DNA from: CAZQWJ01 sp964597265
GTDB lineage: Bacteria; Patescibacteriota; 4484-211; JAGQKX01
NCBI GenBank assembly: GCA_964597265.1
Contig: CAZQWJ010000008.1
Span: 1-39,828 of the forward strand
Direction of reading: 5' to 3'
DNA: 39,828 nucleotides
Under the pieces are notes generated by a model that saw only the letters and a list, made by a program, of their open reading frames with translations, was not told where the DNA came from and made no database searches. Of this stretch, positions 24,519 through 31,395 are shown one piece after another. The position numbers and the translations under genes were made by a program. Numbering within the stretch: the stretch's first letter is position 1; every line of letters starts with the position of its first letter.

Positions 24519-25190
24519 TCAGTATTTCCCCACCTTATCCTTAACTACTTGTCCGTCTTCAATCTTAACGACTCGCTTTTTGAGCCTATCAACTATTCTA
24601 TCATCGTGTGTTGCCATGACAACTGTCGTGCCCCACTCATTGATTTGCGTGATAAGCTCCATGATCTCCCATGCATTTTGCGCATCAAGGTTTCCGGTTG
24701 GTTCATCGGCCAGCAATACAGCAGGTTCATGCACTAACGCTCGGGCAATAGCAACCCGCTGCGATTCTCCCGCAGAGAGTTCTCGCGGAAAGTTATGCTC
24801 CTTCCCAATCAAGCCAACCTTCTCAAGCATGAACGGCACCAATTCGTCTATCTCATTGCGTGGTTTGCCAGCAACCTCAAGGGTAACCGCTACATTCTCA
24901 TACACCGTGCTGCGCGTGAGCAATTTGAAATCCTGAAACACCACACCGATACGGCGACGCAACCATGGAATTCTACCTCCGTGAAGTTGGACAATACTTT
25001 GATCTTCAAAGATAACATCGCCTTCTGTCGGGGTATCTTCTCGAATGAGGAATTTGAGTAACGTGGTCTTGCCGGCGCCAGACGGCCCTACCAAAAACAT
25101 AAACTCAGATGGTTCGACAGTAAACGAAACGTCTTTGAGTGCTTCAAATCCTCCCGGGAATACTTTGGTGACATTCTCAAACACGATCAT
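24519..25190 (-). CDS. ftsE: cell division ATP-binding protein FtsE
   Basis: The protein has 223 residues. Walker A is VGPSGAGKTTLLKF, the signature LSAGESQRVAIARAL (LSAGE instead of LSGGE), Walker B VLLADEPTGNLD, and the switch His is in VVMATHD. It starts MIVFENVTKVFPGG at ATG 25190; a TTG six codons earlier is less likely. It is the ATPase of FtsEX. The leader upstream holds a perfect 12-base inverted repeat. Confidence 0.95.
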   Translation of the reverse strand: MIVFENVTKVFPGGFEALKDVSFTVEPSEFMFLVGPSGAGKTTLLKFLIREDTPTEGDVIFEDQSIVQLHGGRIPWLRRRIGVVFQDFKLLTRSTVYENVAVTLEVAGKPRNEIDELVPFMLEKVGLIGKEHNFPRELSAGESQRVAIARALVHEPAVLLADEPTGNLDAQNAWEIMELITQINEWGTTVVMATHDDRIVDRLKKRVVKIEDGQVVKDKVGKY

Positions 25191-25201
25191 ATAGTAAACA
25201 C

Positions 25202-25232
25202 AAAACAAAATAACGTCAGTTTATTTTGTTTT
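25202..25232. repeat. perfect A+T-rich inverted repeat before ftsE
   Basis: AAAACAAAATAA (25202-25213) and TTATTTTGTTTT (25221-25232) are exact inverted arms with a 7-base loop. On the ftsE mRNA this hairpin would end about a dozen bases before the start codon and could affect translation or act as a weak attenuator. Confidence 0.55.
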
Positions 25233-25334
25233 CGCCTGCCCTCGATTTATTGGGGCGTTTTCTTAATACTCGATGTAATCGGTATACGTACATAATAATA
25301 CAGTACTGATGAAACAGCAAAGGGAGGAGTACCC

Positions 25335-25412
25335 GTCATTCCGAGCGCAACGGAGTGGAGTCGAGGAATCTCTTAGCATAAAGTAGGGATCTCTCCACAA
25401 GGTCGAGATGAC
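25335..25412. repeat. dispersed GTCAT...ATGAC intergenic repeat, copy 1
   Basis: It begins GTCATTCCGAGCGCAACGGA and ends with GTCGAGATGAC. Inner parts (GGAATCTCT and GGGATCTCT) are partly related. It is like the widespread intergenic repeats bounded by GTCATTCC and its complement. It lies between prfB and ftsE. Confidence 0.6.
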
Positions 25413-25469
25413 AAATGCGAGCTGCCTCGAATAAATGTGAACGGGTTGGCATAACGGGTTCGCTTCTCC

Positions 25470-26573
25470 CTACCTCTTCAAACTCGCATCGATGAACTCG
25501 TCCAAATCCCCATCCAACACTGCAGCAGGATCGCTGGATTCAAACTCGGTTCGGTGATCCTTCACCATCTGATACGGATGCAGGACATAGCTTCTGATCT
25601 GGTTTCCCCATGACGCTTCAGTATGATCACCTTTGAGTTCGTCAAGCTCACTGGCGCGTTTTGCTTCTTCTATCTGTATCAGTTTTGACTTGAGCATCTG
25701 CATCGCAATCTCACGATTGCGCTGCTGGTTTCGTTCTTTGTCCACCCGGACGGTGATACCAGTAGGTTTATGTGTAAGCCGAACCGCAGTCGCAACCTTG
25801 TTGACATTTTGGCCTCCAGCCCCTCCTGACCGTGACGCCACAAATTCCAAATCATTTTCATGAATCTCTATATCTACACCATCCTCGATAAGTGGCATTA
25901 CTTCAACCAGTGCGAAGGAAGTTTGGCGCAAATTATCAGCATTAAACGGGCTAAGCCGTACCAGGCGATGCGTCCCCGCCTCATGCCGCAAGAAGCCGTA
26001 TGCAAACTTTCCCGTTATCTGAAAAGAGATTGATTTGTACCCCGCTTCTTCTCCTCGTACCTCGTCCAGCTTCTCAACTTTCCAACCCTTGCCCACTGCA
26101 TATCGTTCATACATTCGCGCCAGCATTGTCACCCAATCCATGGCCTCAGTACCCCCTTGCCCGGCGTGAATGGACAAAATTGCAGGCAAACGATCGTACC
26201 TGCCACCGAGGTAAATCTGTGTTTCCAGGGCGTCTATTTGCTTAAATAATGCTTTTAAATCATTCTGAAGGTTGGTGGTAATCTCGTCATATTCCGGATC
26301 AGAAGACTGTTCCTCGCGTTCTACAAGATCAATAAATGCGATATTTTCTTGAATCTTGCCCTCGATATCGCTAATAGTGGCAATTTCGTGTTGTAATTCA
26401 GCCAGCTGTTGGCTAACTTGTTGTGCGTGCGGGATATCGTCCCAAAAATCAACCTTGAGTGTCTCTGCCTGTAACTCTCGAATCTCTTGTTCTTTGTGGG
26501 GTATATTGAGTTTCTGTTGGATATATACCAACCGCTCACTGAGGTGCTTATATTGATCGTTTAATTCCTGCAT
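25470..26573 (-). CDS. prfB: peptide chain release factor 2
   Basis: The protein has 367 residues, the normal length. HRLVRLSPFNADNLRQTSF contains the SPF tripeptide for UGA/UAA recognition. ASRSGGAGGQNVNKVATAVRL holds the GGQ motif that triggers peptide release. The N-terminal coding sequence is continuous, with no in-frame TGA, so the common programmed frameshift autoregulation of RF2 is absent. IHAGQGGTEAMDW has Gln in place of the usual Ala of GAGGTEA. TACAAT lies 6 bases before the ATG. Confidence 0.95.
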   Translation of the reverse strand: MQELNDQYKHLSERLVYIQQKLNIPHKEQEIRELQAETLKVDFWDDIPHAQQVSQQLAELQHEIATISDIEGKIQENIAFIDLVEREEQSSDPEYDEITTNLQNDLKALFKQIDALETQIYLGGRYDRLPAILSIHAGQGGTEAMDWVTMLARMYERYAVGKGWKVEKLDEVRGEEAGYKSISFQITGKFAYGFLRHEAGTHRLVRLSPFNADNLRQTSFALVEVMPLIEDGVDIEIHENDLEFVASRSGGAGGQNVNKVATAVRLTHKPTGITVRVDKERNQQRNREIAMQMLKSKLIQIEEAKRASELDELKGDHTEASWGNQIRSYVLHPYQMVKDHRTEFESSDPAAVLDGDLDEFIDASLKR

Positions 26574-26579
26574 GGGGTA

Positions 26580-26585
26580 ATTGTA
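26580..26585 (-). promoter_or_regulatory. -10 element (TACAAT) of prfB
   Basis: TACAAT on the minus strand, 6 bases before ATG 26573. There is no clear -35. It fits the leaderless pattern. Confidence 0.45.
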
Positions 26586-26649
26586 ACAGAGGTAGACTAG
26601 CAGCTATTTCAAAACGTTACGGTTTGAGCGTCATGTCAGGCAACCGCAT

Positions 26650-26775
26650 GTCATCCCGCACTTGATGCGGGATCCATACAAATGCAGCTGGATCCCCTGC
26701 CTCTGCCTACGCAGACAGGTGCGCAGGCAGGCAAATCAAGCCTGTGTCGAGCACAGCCGAAACGTTTGGGATGAC
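26650..26775. repeat. dispersed GTCAT...ATGAC intergenic repeat, copy 2
   Basis: GTCATCCC and GGGATGAC are exact 8-base termini. Inside, CCCGCACTTGATGCGGG forms a hairpin, and a segment at 26734-26760 (27 bases) is repeated exactly in inverted orientation at 39625-39651. Confidence 0.7.
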
Positions 26776-26781
26776 ACCACC

Positions 26782-27675
26782 CTAGCCAAACTTAAACCCG
26801 CGCGTTCCTAGGTGCATCAATGTTCCACCAATGATCAACCCAAATCCCGGCACAATAAACGCCAAAAAACCTGCAGATGTACCCGGCAAGCTATTAGCCC
26901 CAAGAGAAGAGCCTGTGGTGGTAACTCCACTCACCATACCGTTTTCTAGAATCTGACCATCTTCACACCCACGTGTCCGCACAAAAGCGGCCTTGACGTT
27001 GGCATCTTCGCCATCTTCGCTTTGATAGCCAAAAGGCTGTATTTTGACCATAAAATACCCACACTGTTCCGAAATCCACGAAGCGGTATAGACAACGCGT
27101 CCATTCTTCTCTAATGTAAACTCCTCGCTAATATCTACAAACACCGGCTTGCGTTCCAAAACAACTCCACCATAGGGGTGATTTTCATCGTTTGGATTAG
27201 TATCGTGATAGCATGGGGCATCATCGCCGCAGCGACTGTGACTGTACACGATATTACGTAATTGTTCTTCTGAAAAAACCATTGCTTCGTTCCGTGGTTG
27301 ACCTTCAATATACACTTGCCGGTCGGCATAGGGAATCTCGTGTGTTTTGGTATCCCAAAGTTCGATGATTTTGTATATTTTTGTTTCAAATTGCCCGGTA
27401 GTTACCTCGTTTTCATTGTTAACAATCAACGATTGGATTTCTACAGTATCTAATTGAGCATTGTAATACTGAGGGCTTGGACGATAGCCATATATACTCT
27501 CCAGGGTCAACTTGTTCACATACTCGTTTTCACTATCAGAACCACCAAAATCAATACGTCCCAGGAATGGCAACGTCAGCGCATTCGCATGCGATGGAGA
27601 TGCCAACACAACGACTCCAAAAAGAAAGATACAAACAAAGAGAGACCTGAGTATGGATGAGAAATGTCGATTCAT
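26782..27675 (-). CDS. secreted protein with C-terminal LPGTSAG sorting-like signal
   Basis: The protein has 297 residues. A signal peptide (MNRHFSSILRSLFVCIFLFGVVVLASPSHANA) leads to a beta-rich exported domain with no recognised family and several Cys (CGDDAPC, CGYFMV, RGCEDG). The end LPGTSAG (263-269), a hydrophobic helix and basic tail lies exactly 35 residues from the C-terminus, the same distance as in the LPETSAG proteins. ATG 27675 is chosen because a near-consensus promoter ends 9 bases before it. The protein is presumably anchored to the envelope. Its function is unknown. Confidence 0.75.
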   Translation of the reverse strand: MNRHFSSILRSLFVCIFLFGVVVLASPSHANALTLPFLGRIDFGGSDSENEYVNKLTLESIYGYRPSPQYYNAQLDTVEIQSLIVNNENEVTTGQFETKIYKIIELWDTKTHEIPYADRQVYIEGQPRNEAMVFSEEQLRNIVYSHSRCGDDAPCYHDTNPNDENHPYGGVVLERKPVFVDISEEFTLEKNGRVVYTASWISEQCGYFMVKIQPFGYQSEDGEDANVKAAFVRTRGCEDGQILENGMVSGVTTTGSSLGANSLPGTSAGFLAFIVPGFGLIIGGTLMHLGTRGFKFG

Positions 27676-27684
27676 TGAATACAT

Positions 27685-27713
27685 ATTATAGGCCAAATAT
27701 AGCATATTGTCCA
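27685..27713 (-). promoter_or_regulatory. promoter of the LPGTSAG gene
   Basis: TGGACA (27713-27708), 17 bases, TATAAT (27690-27685) on the minus strand. ATG 27675 follows after 9 bases, giving a leader of at most a few bases. Confidence 0.7.
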
Positions 27714-27718
27714 CTGTG

Positions 27719-27727
27719 TGCTATACA
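27719..27727 (+). promoter_or_regulatory. extended -10 for gtrA
   Basis: TGCTATACA (TGn plus TATACA) ends 13 bases before ATG 27741. It is divergent from the LPGTSAG promoter, whose -35 region it adjoins. Confidence 0.4.
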
Positions 27728-27740
27728 ATAAGAAAGAAAT

Positions 27741-28256
27741 ATGTTTACATTCATAAATTTGATGAAGAGAGGTGCCGCGCCATTCCGACAAGAATCGTTT
27801 CGGAGGTATTTGATCATTGGCGTAGGAACATTTGTCTTAGATAACGGGCTGTATTGGCTGTTTATCAACAGCTTTGGCCTGCACTACCTGTGGGCTAATA
27901 TTGCAGAATTTCCATTCGTCTTTGCTTTCAACTTCTTTGGCCACAAGCAGTTTACGTTCGAAAACACCTACCGTCCTCATGAACAACTCGTCAAATACGT
28001 TCTGCTTATTATCTTTAATGCCGTAATTGGCAATGTGTTGCTCTACCTGTATATTGATATTTTCGGACTGCATTATATGGTTGGTAAATTTGCCATGATC
28101 GGGACTATTCTGACGTGGAACTTTTTGGCGCTGGACAAATTTGTATATAGCGACCGGCTTATCAAACAGAAAACTGCCCCCATACAACGCGTAAACCCCG
28201 CCGAAGCGGGGTTCACACATAATCAGGGAGATGATTCCCAATCTTTACCGAAGTAA
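27741..28256 (+). CDS. GtrA-like membrane protein
   Basis: The protein has 171 residues and four helices. FRRYLIIGVGTFVLDNGLYWLF, ANIAEFPFVFAFNFFGHKQFTF and AMIGTILTWNFLALDKFVY match the GtrA family (PF04138), proposed to move polyprenyl-phosphate-linked sugars across the membrane. It would work with GT2 enzymes of the DPM/GtrB type in this window. The C-terminal tail is hydrophilic, and its DNA forms a G+C-rich hairpin (28194-28213). Confidence 0.88.
   Translation: MFTFINLMKRGAAPFRQESFRRYLIIGVGTFVLDNGLYWLFINSFGLHYLWANIAEFPFVFAFNFFGHKQFTFENTYRPHEQLVKYVLLIIFNAVIGNVLLYLYIDIFGLHYMVGKFAMIGTILTWNFLALDKFVYSDRLIKQKTAPIQRVNPAEAGFTHNQGDDSQSLPK
28194..28213. repeat. G+C-rich hairpin inside the end of gtrA
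   Basis: AACCCCGC, loop CGAA, GCGGGGTT: eight perfect pairs read through in frame. A second hairpin (28237-28264, outer arms CCCAAT/ATTGGG, loop CGAA) spans the stop codon. No T-run follows. Confidence 0.6.
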
Positions 28257-28289
28257 AAATTGGGTATTAAAAAACAGGCCGATATTTTG

Positions 28290-28886
28290 TTAAAGTTTGA
28301 TCCTTTTTTCAGACAGTTCTTTAATACCTGCACCAAGGAATACCAGTAACCCACTCAACATCCCAATTAGTTCGTATCCTGCACTCGTCTCTGGTAATAC
28401 CGCTGCCAATACCTTCCCTCCCTCTATCACTACACTCGCCTCTGCTTCTAACTTGATCCCCTCGTATGTCAAGTCCGCTCGGTTTACCACTACTTTCACT
28501 CCTCCATCTCCTACTACTCCCTCTTGCGCCTTTGCTACTATCTTGATCTCTTCTACTTCTCCAGGACCAAAACTATTGATTATCTTATTAATATCTCCTG
28601 ATACATACTCTAACTCCGTTGGCAGGAAGTCGCGTACTCGTACACCATCTACCTTGACTGCTCCCACATTCTTCACCGTCAGGGTAAATTCGACGGTTTC
28701 TCCTACGGAGATCTTTTCTTTGTTAGCTGTTTTTATGAGGGTAAATGCTACTTCCTCTACTGGACACTTGATCTCTTGCCCATACGTCCCGTAACACTTC
28801 GCCTGTGCTTCCACTGGCAACGCTATGGCTGAAAACAAGGCAAATACAGTGATTGTATTTACTAATACAGATATAGTGTTTTTCAT
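28290..28886 (-). CDS. LPETSAG-anchored DUF11-like protein, copy 1
   Basis: The protein has 198 residues. Signal peptide to about residue 28; the mature part has two Cys near its start (KCYGTYGQEIKC). One beta-sandwich follows, VAFTLIKTANKEKISVGETVEFTLTVKNVG...VRDFLPTELEYVSG, typical of DUF11/conserved-repeat domains of surface proteins. The end is LPETSAG (164-170), helix and basic tail, 35 residues from the C-terminus. The core is identical, down to nearly every base, with the gene at 30743-31339. Signal peptides and last residues differ (KRIKL against KKVKI). A perfect -35 with TATAGT ends 8 bases before the ATG. Role: surface or wall protein, exact function unknown. Confidence 0.85.
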   Translation of the reverse strand: MKNTISVLVNTITVFALFSAIALPVEAQAKCYGTYGQEIKCPVEEVAFTLIKTANKEKISVGETVEFTLTVKNVGAVKVDGVRVRDFLPTELEYVSGDINKIINSFGPGEVEEIKIVAKAQEGVVGDGGVKVVVNRADLTYEGIKLEAEASVVIEGGKVLAAVLPETSAGYELIGMLSGLLVFLGAGIKELSEKRIKL

Positions 28887-28894
28887 AGTACCAA

Positions 28895-28923
28895 ACTATA
28901 CACTATCTTACACCTTTTGTCAA
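28895..28923 (-). promoter_or_regulatory. promoter of LPETSAG gene copy 1
   Basis: TTGACA (28923-28918), 17 bases, TATAGT (28900-28895) on the minus strand, then 8 bases to ATG 28886. This predicts a leaderless mRNA. Confidence 0.75.
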
Positions 28924-28976
28924 TACTATAAGATAGGCAATTTAATAATCCGAAAAATATTCTCTTGAGACTCAAC

Positions 28977-29028
28977 AAAAAGGCTTAAGAGAGAGGCACC
29001 GGCTGGGTACCTCTCTCTAGTTTAAGCC
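28977..29028 (-). terminator. terminator of the G+C-rich cassette gene
   Basis: GGCTTAA plus GAGAGAGG (28982-28996) pair with CCTCTCTC (29010-29017) and TTAAGCC (29022-29028). On the minus strand the stem is followed by TTTTTG. A rho-independent terminator is likely. Confidence 0.75.
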
Positions 29029-29039
29029 GTACAAATCGT

Positions 29040-29072
29040 GCCGCCTTGGCCCTTACCAAGAGCCAAAACGGC
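29040..29072 (-). repeat. second hairpin just after the cassette gene
   Basis: GCCGCCTTGGC (29040-29050) and GCCAAAACGGC (29062-29072) pair fully if G-U pairs are allowed on the minus-strand RNA. It lies between the stop codon and the terminator. Confidence 0.6.
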
Positions 29073-29083
29073 GTTTTCCAGGT

Positions 29084-30397
29084 TTACGGATTTGCGGTAA
29101 AGCCCCACCTGGAAGGGCTAACGCCGAGCGTGTCTAAAAAGGCCTCATTCAACCCCGGTGCAACAGGCACACTGTGCCAGTTGCCCGGAGTCAGAGGCCA
29201 GAATGTTCCTCCGTTCAGGTAGACCTTGGGGTTAACCCAGAAACTGAGCGTTGCGGATTCCGCAAGCTCAATCTCTCCAGGCACCCCTGTAGCCTGCGCG
29301 GCAGCGTTGAATTCATCGCCGCCGCAGAAGTAGTCTGGCCACGGATCTCCGCCCGCCATGGTCTGGGTTACCCCAAGCCACTCAGGGCAAGCATAGACCT
29401 CAAACACCTCGCTGGCCGACGCCTGACCGAACTGATTCTCAACCGTCAGTGTGACCGTATACGGCCCACTCACGGACGGTTTGATCTCGAAAAACTCGAC
29501 AGGGCTTGTCGAGTCCCGAACGATCGGCTCGGCATCAGGCAACCCGACCGTATAGGTTAAGGGCCAGGTACCCTCCGAATGTGCCGTGATCCAGCATTCG
29601 TGCAGGACCAGGCACTCTTCAGAGAGCTCAAGGCCAAGGTTGCTCGGCGGCGCGCCAACCTCGATCCAGGCGACCGCCGGCCAGTCAGCCGGACCGAGCG
29701 TATTTTCGGCCGAAACCTCGATGTACTTCCACCCAGGAGTAGACCACTCCAGGGTGAACGTAACCAAGGTCGTTTCAACCACTTTCACGATTGAAGACAG
29801 ACCGTCTGCCTCCAAGGTGAATGTGATCGGCAGGGTGGCGTCATCAGGGACCACCCACGCCTCGACAGTCACCCCCTCACCGGTTACTGCGGAAGTCGGC
29901 ACCGCGGCCTCAACATAGGCCAACGGTACCTCCTCTACAGGCGGCGGGGGAGCTGACTGTGGCGTGCAGCCGAGACAGACCAGCGGAAGGAATACATGCT
30001 GGTCCAAAACCGGTGGAGGCGGGTCACACGGACCCAATCCCCACACGCCGGTGTTTCTCGGCAGGGCAAATCTGCCTACCGATCCTACCCGGGTGCATTC
30101 GGATATTTCCGAACCACCCAGCTGGTAGAAGGCGTAGCCAGGGGCGGAGCCTGCATTCGGACTGACCCAAATGTCAACCATCGGATCAGAAGATCCGGCA
30201 GTGTTGACCTCGCCTGGAGTGGCAGTCAAGGCCGCCGTCCAAGCTGGCCCCCGGCAGAAGCCGCTCGACCAGCCCTGGATCTGGACATACCCCTGAGGGC
30301 AGTCCAGATTTGAGGCTGCCTGTGCAAGCAGCCCGCCACTCAGTGCCACCAACGCGAGCAGCGCCAGCGGCAGCAAAAAGACAAAAATCCTTTTCAT
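29084..30397 (-). CDS. G+C-rich secreted beta-sandwich protein, foreign-looking
   Basis: The protein has 437 residues. A signal peptide (MKRIFVFLLPLALLALVALSGGLLAQA) leads to a mature protein rich in Pro, Val, Thr and Trp. VFLPLVCLGCTP and PKD/Ig-like stretches (VTGEGVTVEAWVVPDD, PYTVTLTVENQFGQASASEVFEVYAC) follow. Codon and base composition are strikingly G+C-rich compared with all neighbours except the gene at 37.8 kb. FLPLV motifs after a signal region are common in secreted proteins of Chloroflexota (family knowledge, not tested). GGAGGAAAAA precedes the ATG, a clear Shine-Dalgarno site unlike the leaderless genes around. It has its own terminator and a structured leader. Function unknown. 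It is probably an acquired cassette or an assembly artefact. Confidence 0.75.
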   Translation of the reverse strand: MKRIFVFLLPLALLALVALSGGLLAQAASNLDCPQGYVQIQGWSSGFCRGPAWTAALTATPGEVNTAGSSDPMVDIWVSPNAGSAPGYAFYQLGGSEISECTRVGSVGRFALPRNTGVWGLGPCDPPPPVLDQHVFLPLVCLGCTPQSAPPPPVEEVPLAYVEAAVPTSAVTGEGVTVEAWVVPDDATLPITFTLEADGLSSIVKVVETTLVTFTLEWSTPGWKYIEVSAENTLGPADWPAVAWIEVGAPPSNLGLELSEECLVLHECWITAHSEGTWPLTYTVGLPDAEPIVRDSTSPVEFFEIKPSVSGPYTVTLTVENQFGQASASEVFEVYACPEWLGVTQTMAGGDPWPDYFCGGDEFNAAAQATGVPGEIELAESATLSFWVNPKVYLNGGTFWPLTPGNWHSVPVAPGLNEAFLDTLGVSPSRWGFTANP

Positions 30398-30675
30398 TTT
30401 TTCCTCCATGGGATTTTTCCTCGAGCACACTGCAGCACTCGAGGGCCGATATCAAGCGACGCGTCCAAGCTGCCCGTATTGGGCAATTGTCGCACCGCGA
30501 CAACGAGCAGCTTGGATAGTTTGAAAACATTACGCTGCTCGCGTCTCAAGAAAATACTTTTCTTTTATTAAAGGGCAAAAGTGGTTATCTAATAACCGTC
30601 GCATTGTAACATACTATGGGATCTATTGCAATGTATGTATACATCGTTTTTGTTTGGTATAAAGCCTAATAACAG
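30398..30675 (-). other. structured leader and upstream region of the G+C-rich cassette gene
   Basis: There is no gene here. On the minus strand the leader holds several hairpins: TCGAG/CTCGA near 30419-30443, TTGTCGC/GCGACAA near 30487-30503, and the outer pair CCAAGCTGC/GCAGCTTGG (30466-30518). The G+C-rich part stops sharply at TTGAGAC (30549-30543). Beyond it lies A+T-rich sequence of the host type. Confidence 0.5.
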
Positions 30676-30718
30676 AAAAACCCTCGTTTCTTAGGGTAAC
30701 TTCCAAGAAACGAGGGTT
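30676..30718 (-). terminator. terminator of LPETSAG gene copy 2
   Basis: AACCCTCGTTTCTT (30679-30692) and AAGAAACGAGGGTT (30705-30718) form a perfect 14-base stem with a 12-base loop. On the minus strand it is followed by TTTTTCTGTT. Confidence 0.85.
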
Positions 30719-30742
30719 CCTCGCGATATCTGATACGTGAGG

Positions 30743-31339
30743 TTATATTTTAACCTTTTTTTCAGACAGTTCTTTAATACCTGCACCAAGGAATACCAGT
30801 AGTCCACTCACCATCCCAATTAGTTCGTATCCTGCACTCGTCTCTGGTAATACCGCTGCCAATACCTTCCCTCCCTCTATCACTACACTCGCCTCTGCTT
30901 CTAACTTGATCCCCTCGTATGTCAAGTCCGCTCGGTTTACCACTACTTTCACTCCTCCATCTCCTACTACTCCCTCTTGCGCCTTTGCTACTATCTTGAT
31001 CTCTTCTACTTCTCCAGGACCAAAACTATTGATTATCTTATTAATATCTCCTGATACATACTCTAACTCCGTTGGCAGGAAGTCGCGTACTCGTACACCA
31101 TCTACCTTGACTGCTCCCACATTCTTCACCGTCAGGGTAAATTCGACGGTTTCTCCTACGGAGATCTTTTCTTTGTTAGCTGTTTTTATGAGGGTAAATG
31201 CTACTTCCTCTACTGGACACTTGATCTCTTGCCCATACGTCCCGTAACACTTCGCCTGTGCTTCCACTGGCAACGCTATGGCAAAAGCAAGGGCAAACAT
31301 GGAAGTTAAGGCCAAAAGTTTTGATGTGGTTTTATTCAT
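30743..31339 (-). CDS. LPETSAG-anchored DUF11-like protein, copy 2
   Basis: The protein has 198 residues, the same length as copy 1 at 28290-28886, with the same mature domain and LPETSAG signal. DNA is almost identical over about 530 bases, including silent positions. Only the signal peptide (MNKTTSKLLALTSMFALAFA) and the last few residues differ. I chose ATG 31339 because TTGACA-17-AATAAT ends 7 bases before it; the longer reading would run through the promoter. A strong terminator follows. The two copies flank the G+C-rich gene as direct repeats. Role: envelope surface protein, function unknown. Confidence 0.87.
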   Translation of the reverse strand: MNKTTSKLLALTSMFALAFAIALPVEAQAKCYGTYGQEIKCPVEEVAFTLIKTANKEKISVGETVEFTLTVKNVGAVKVDGVRVRDFLPTELEYVSGDINKIINSFGPGEVEEIKIVAKAQEGVVGDGGVKVVVNRADLTYEGIKLEAEASVVIEGGKVLAAVLPETSAGYELIGMVSGLLVFLGAGIKELSEKKVKI

Positions 31340-31346
31340 GTTGTGC

Positions 31347-31375
31347 ATTATTACATACATTACTACTTTTGTCAA
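31347..31375 (-). promoter_or_regulatory. promoter of LPETSAG gene copy 2
   Basis: TTGACA (31375-31370), 17 bases, AATAAT (31352-31347) on the minus strand, then 7 bases to ATG 31339. Confidence 0.72.
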
Positions 31376-31395
31376 CACTATAAGACCAGGCACTT

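Noticed and set aside
25233..25265. G+C stem followed by TTTTCTT on the plus strand as a terminator
   Set aside because: No plus-strand gene lies upstream that it could terminate, and the stem is imperfect.
26430..26573. Programmed frameshift in prfB
   Set aside because: The frame is continuous from ATG through the N-terminal domain with no internal TGA at the usual place.
28297..28794. Long plus-strand frame opposite the LPETSAG gene, seen again opposite copy 2
   Set aside because: It exists in both places only because the DNA is duplicated. Composition and the lack of promoter or protein-like features show it is the complement of the real gene.
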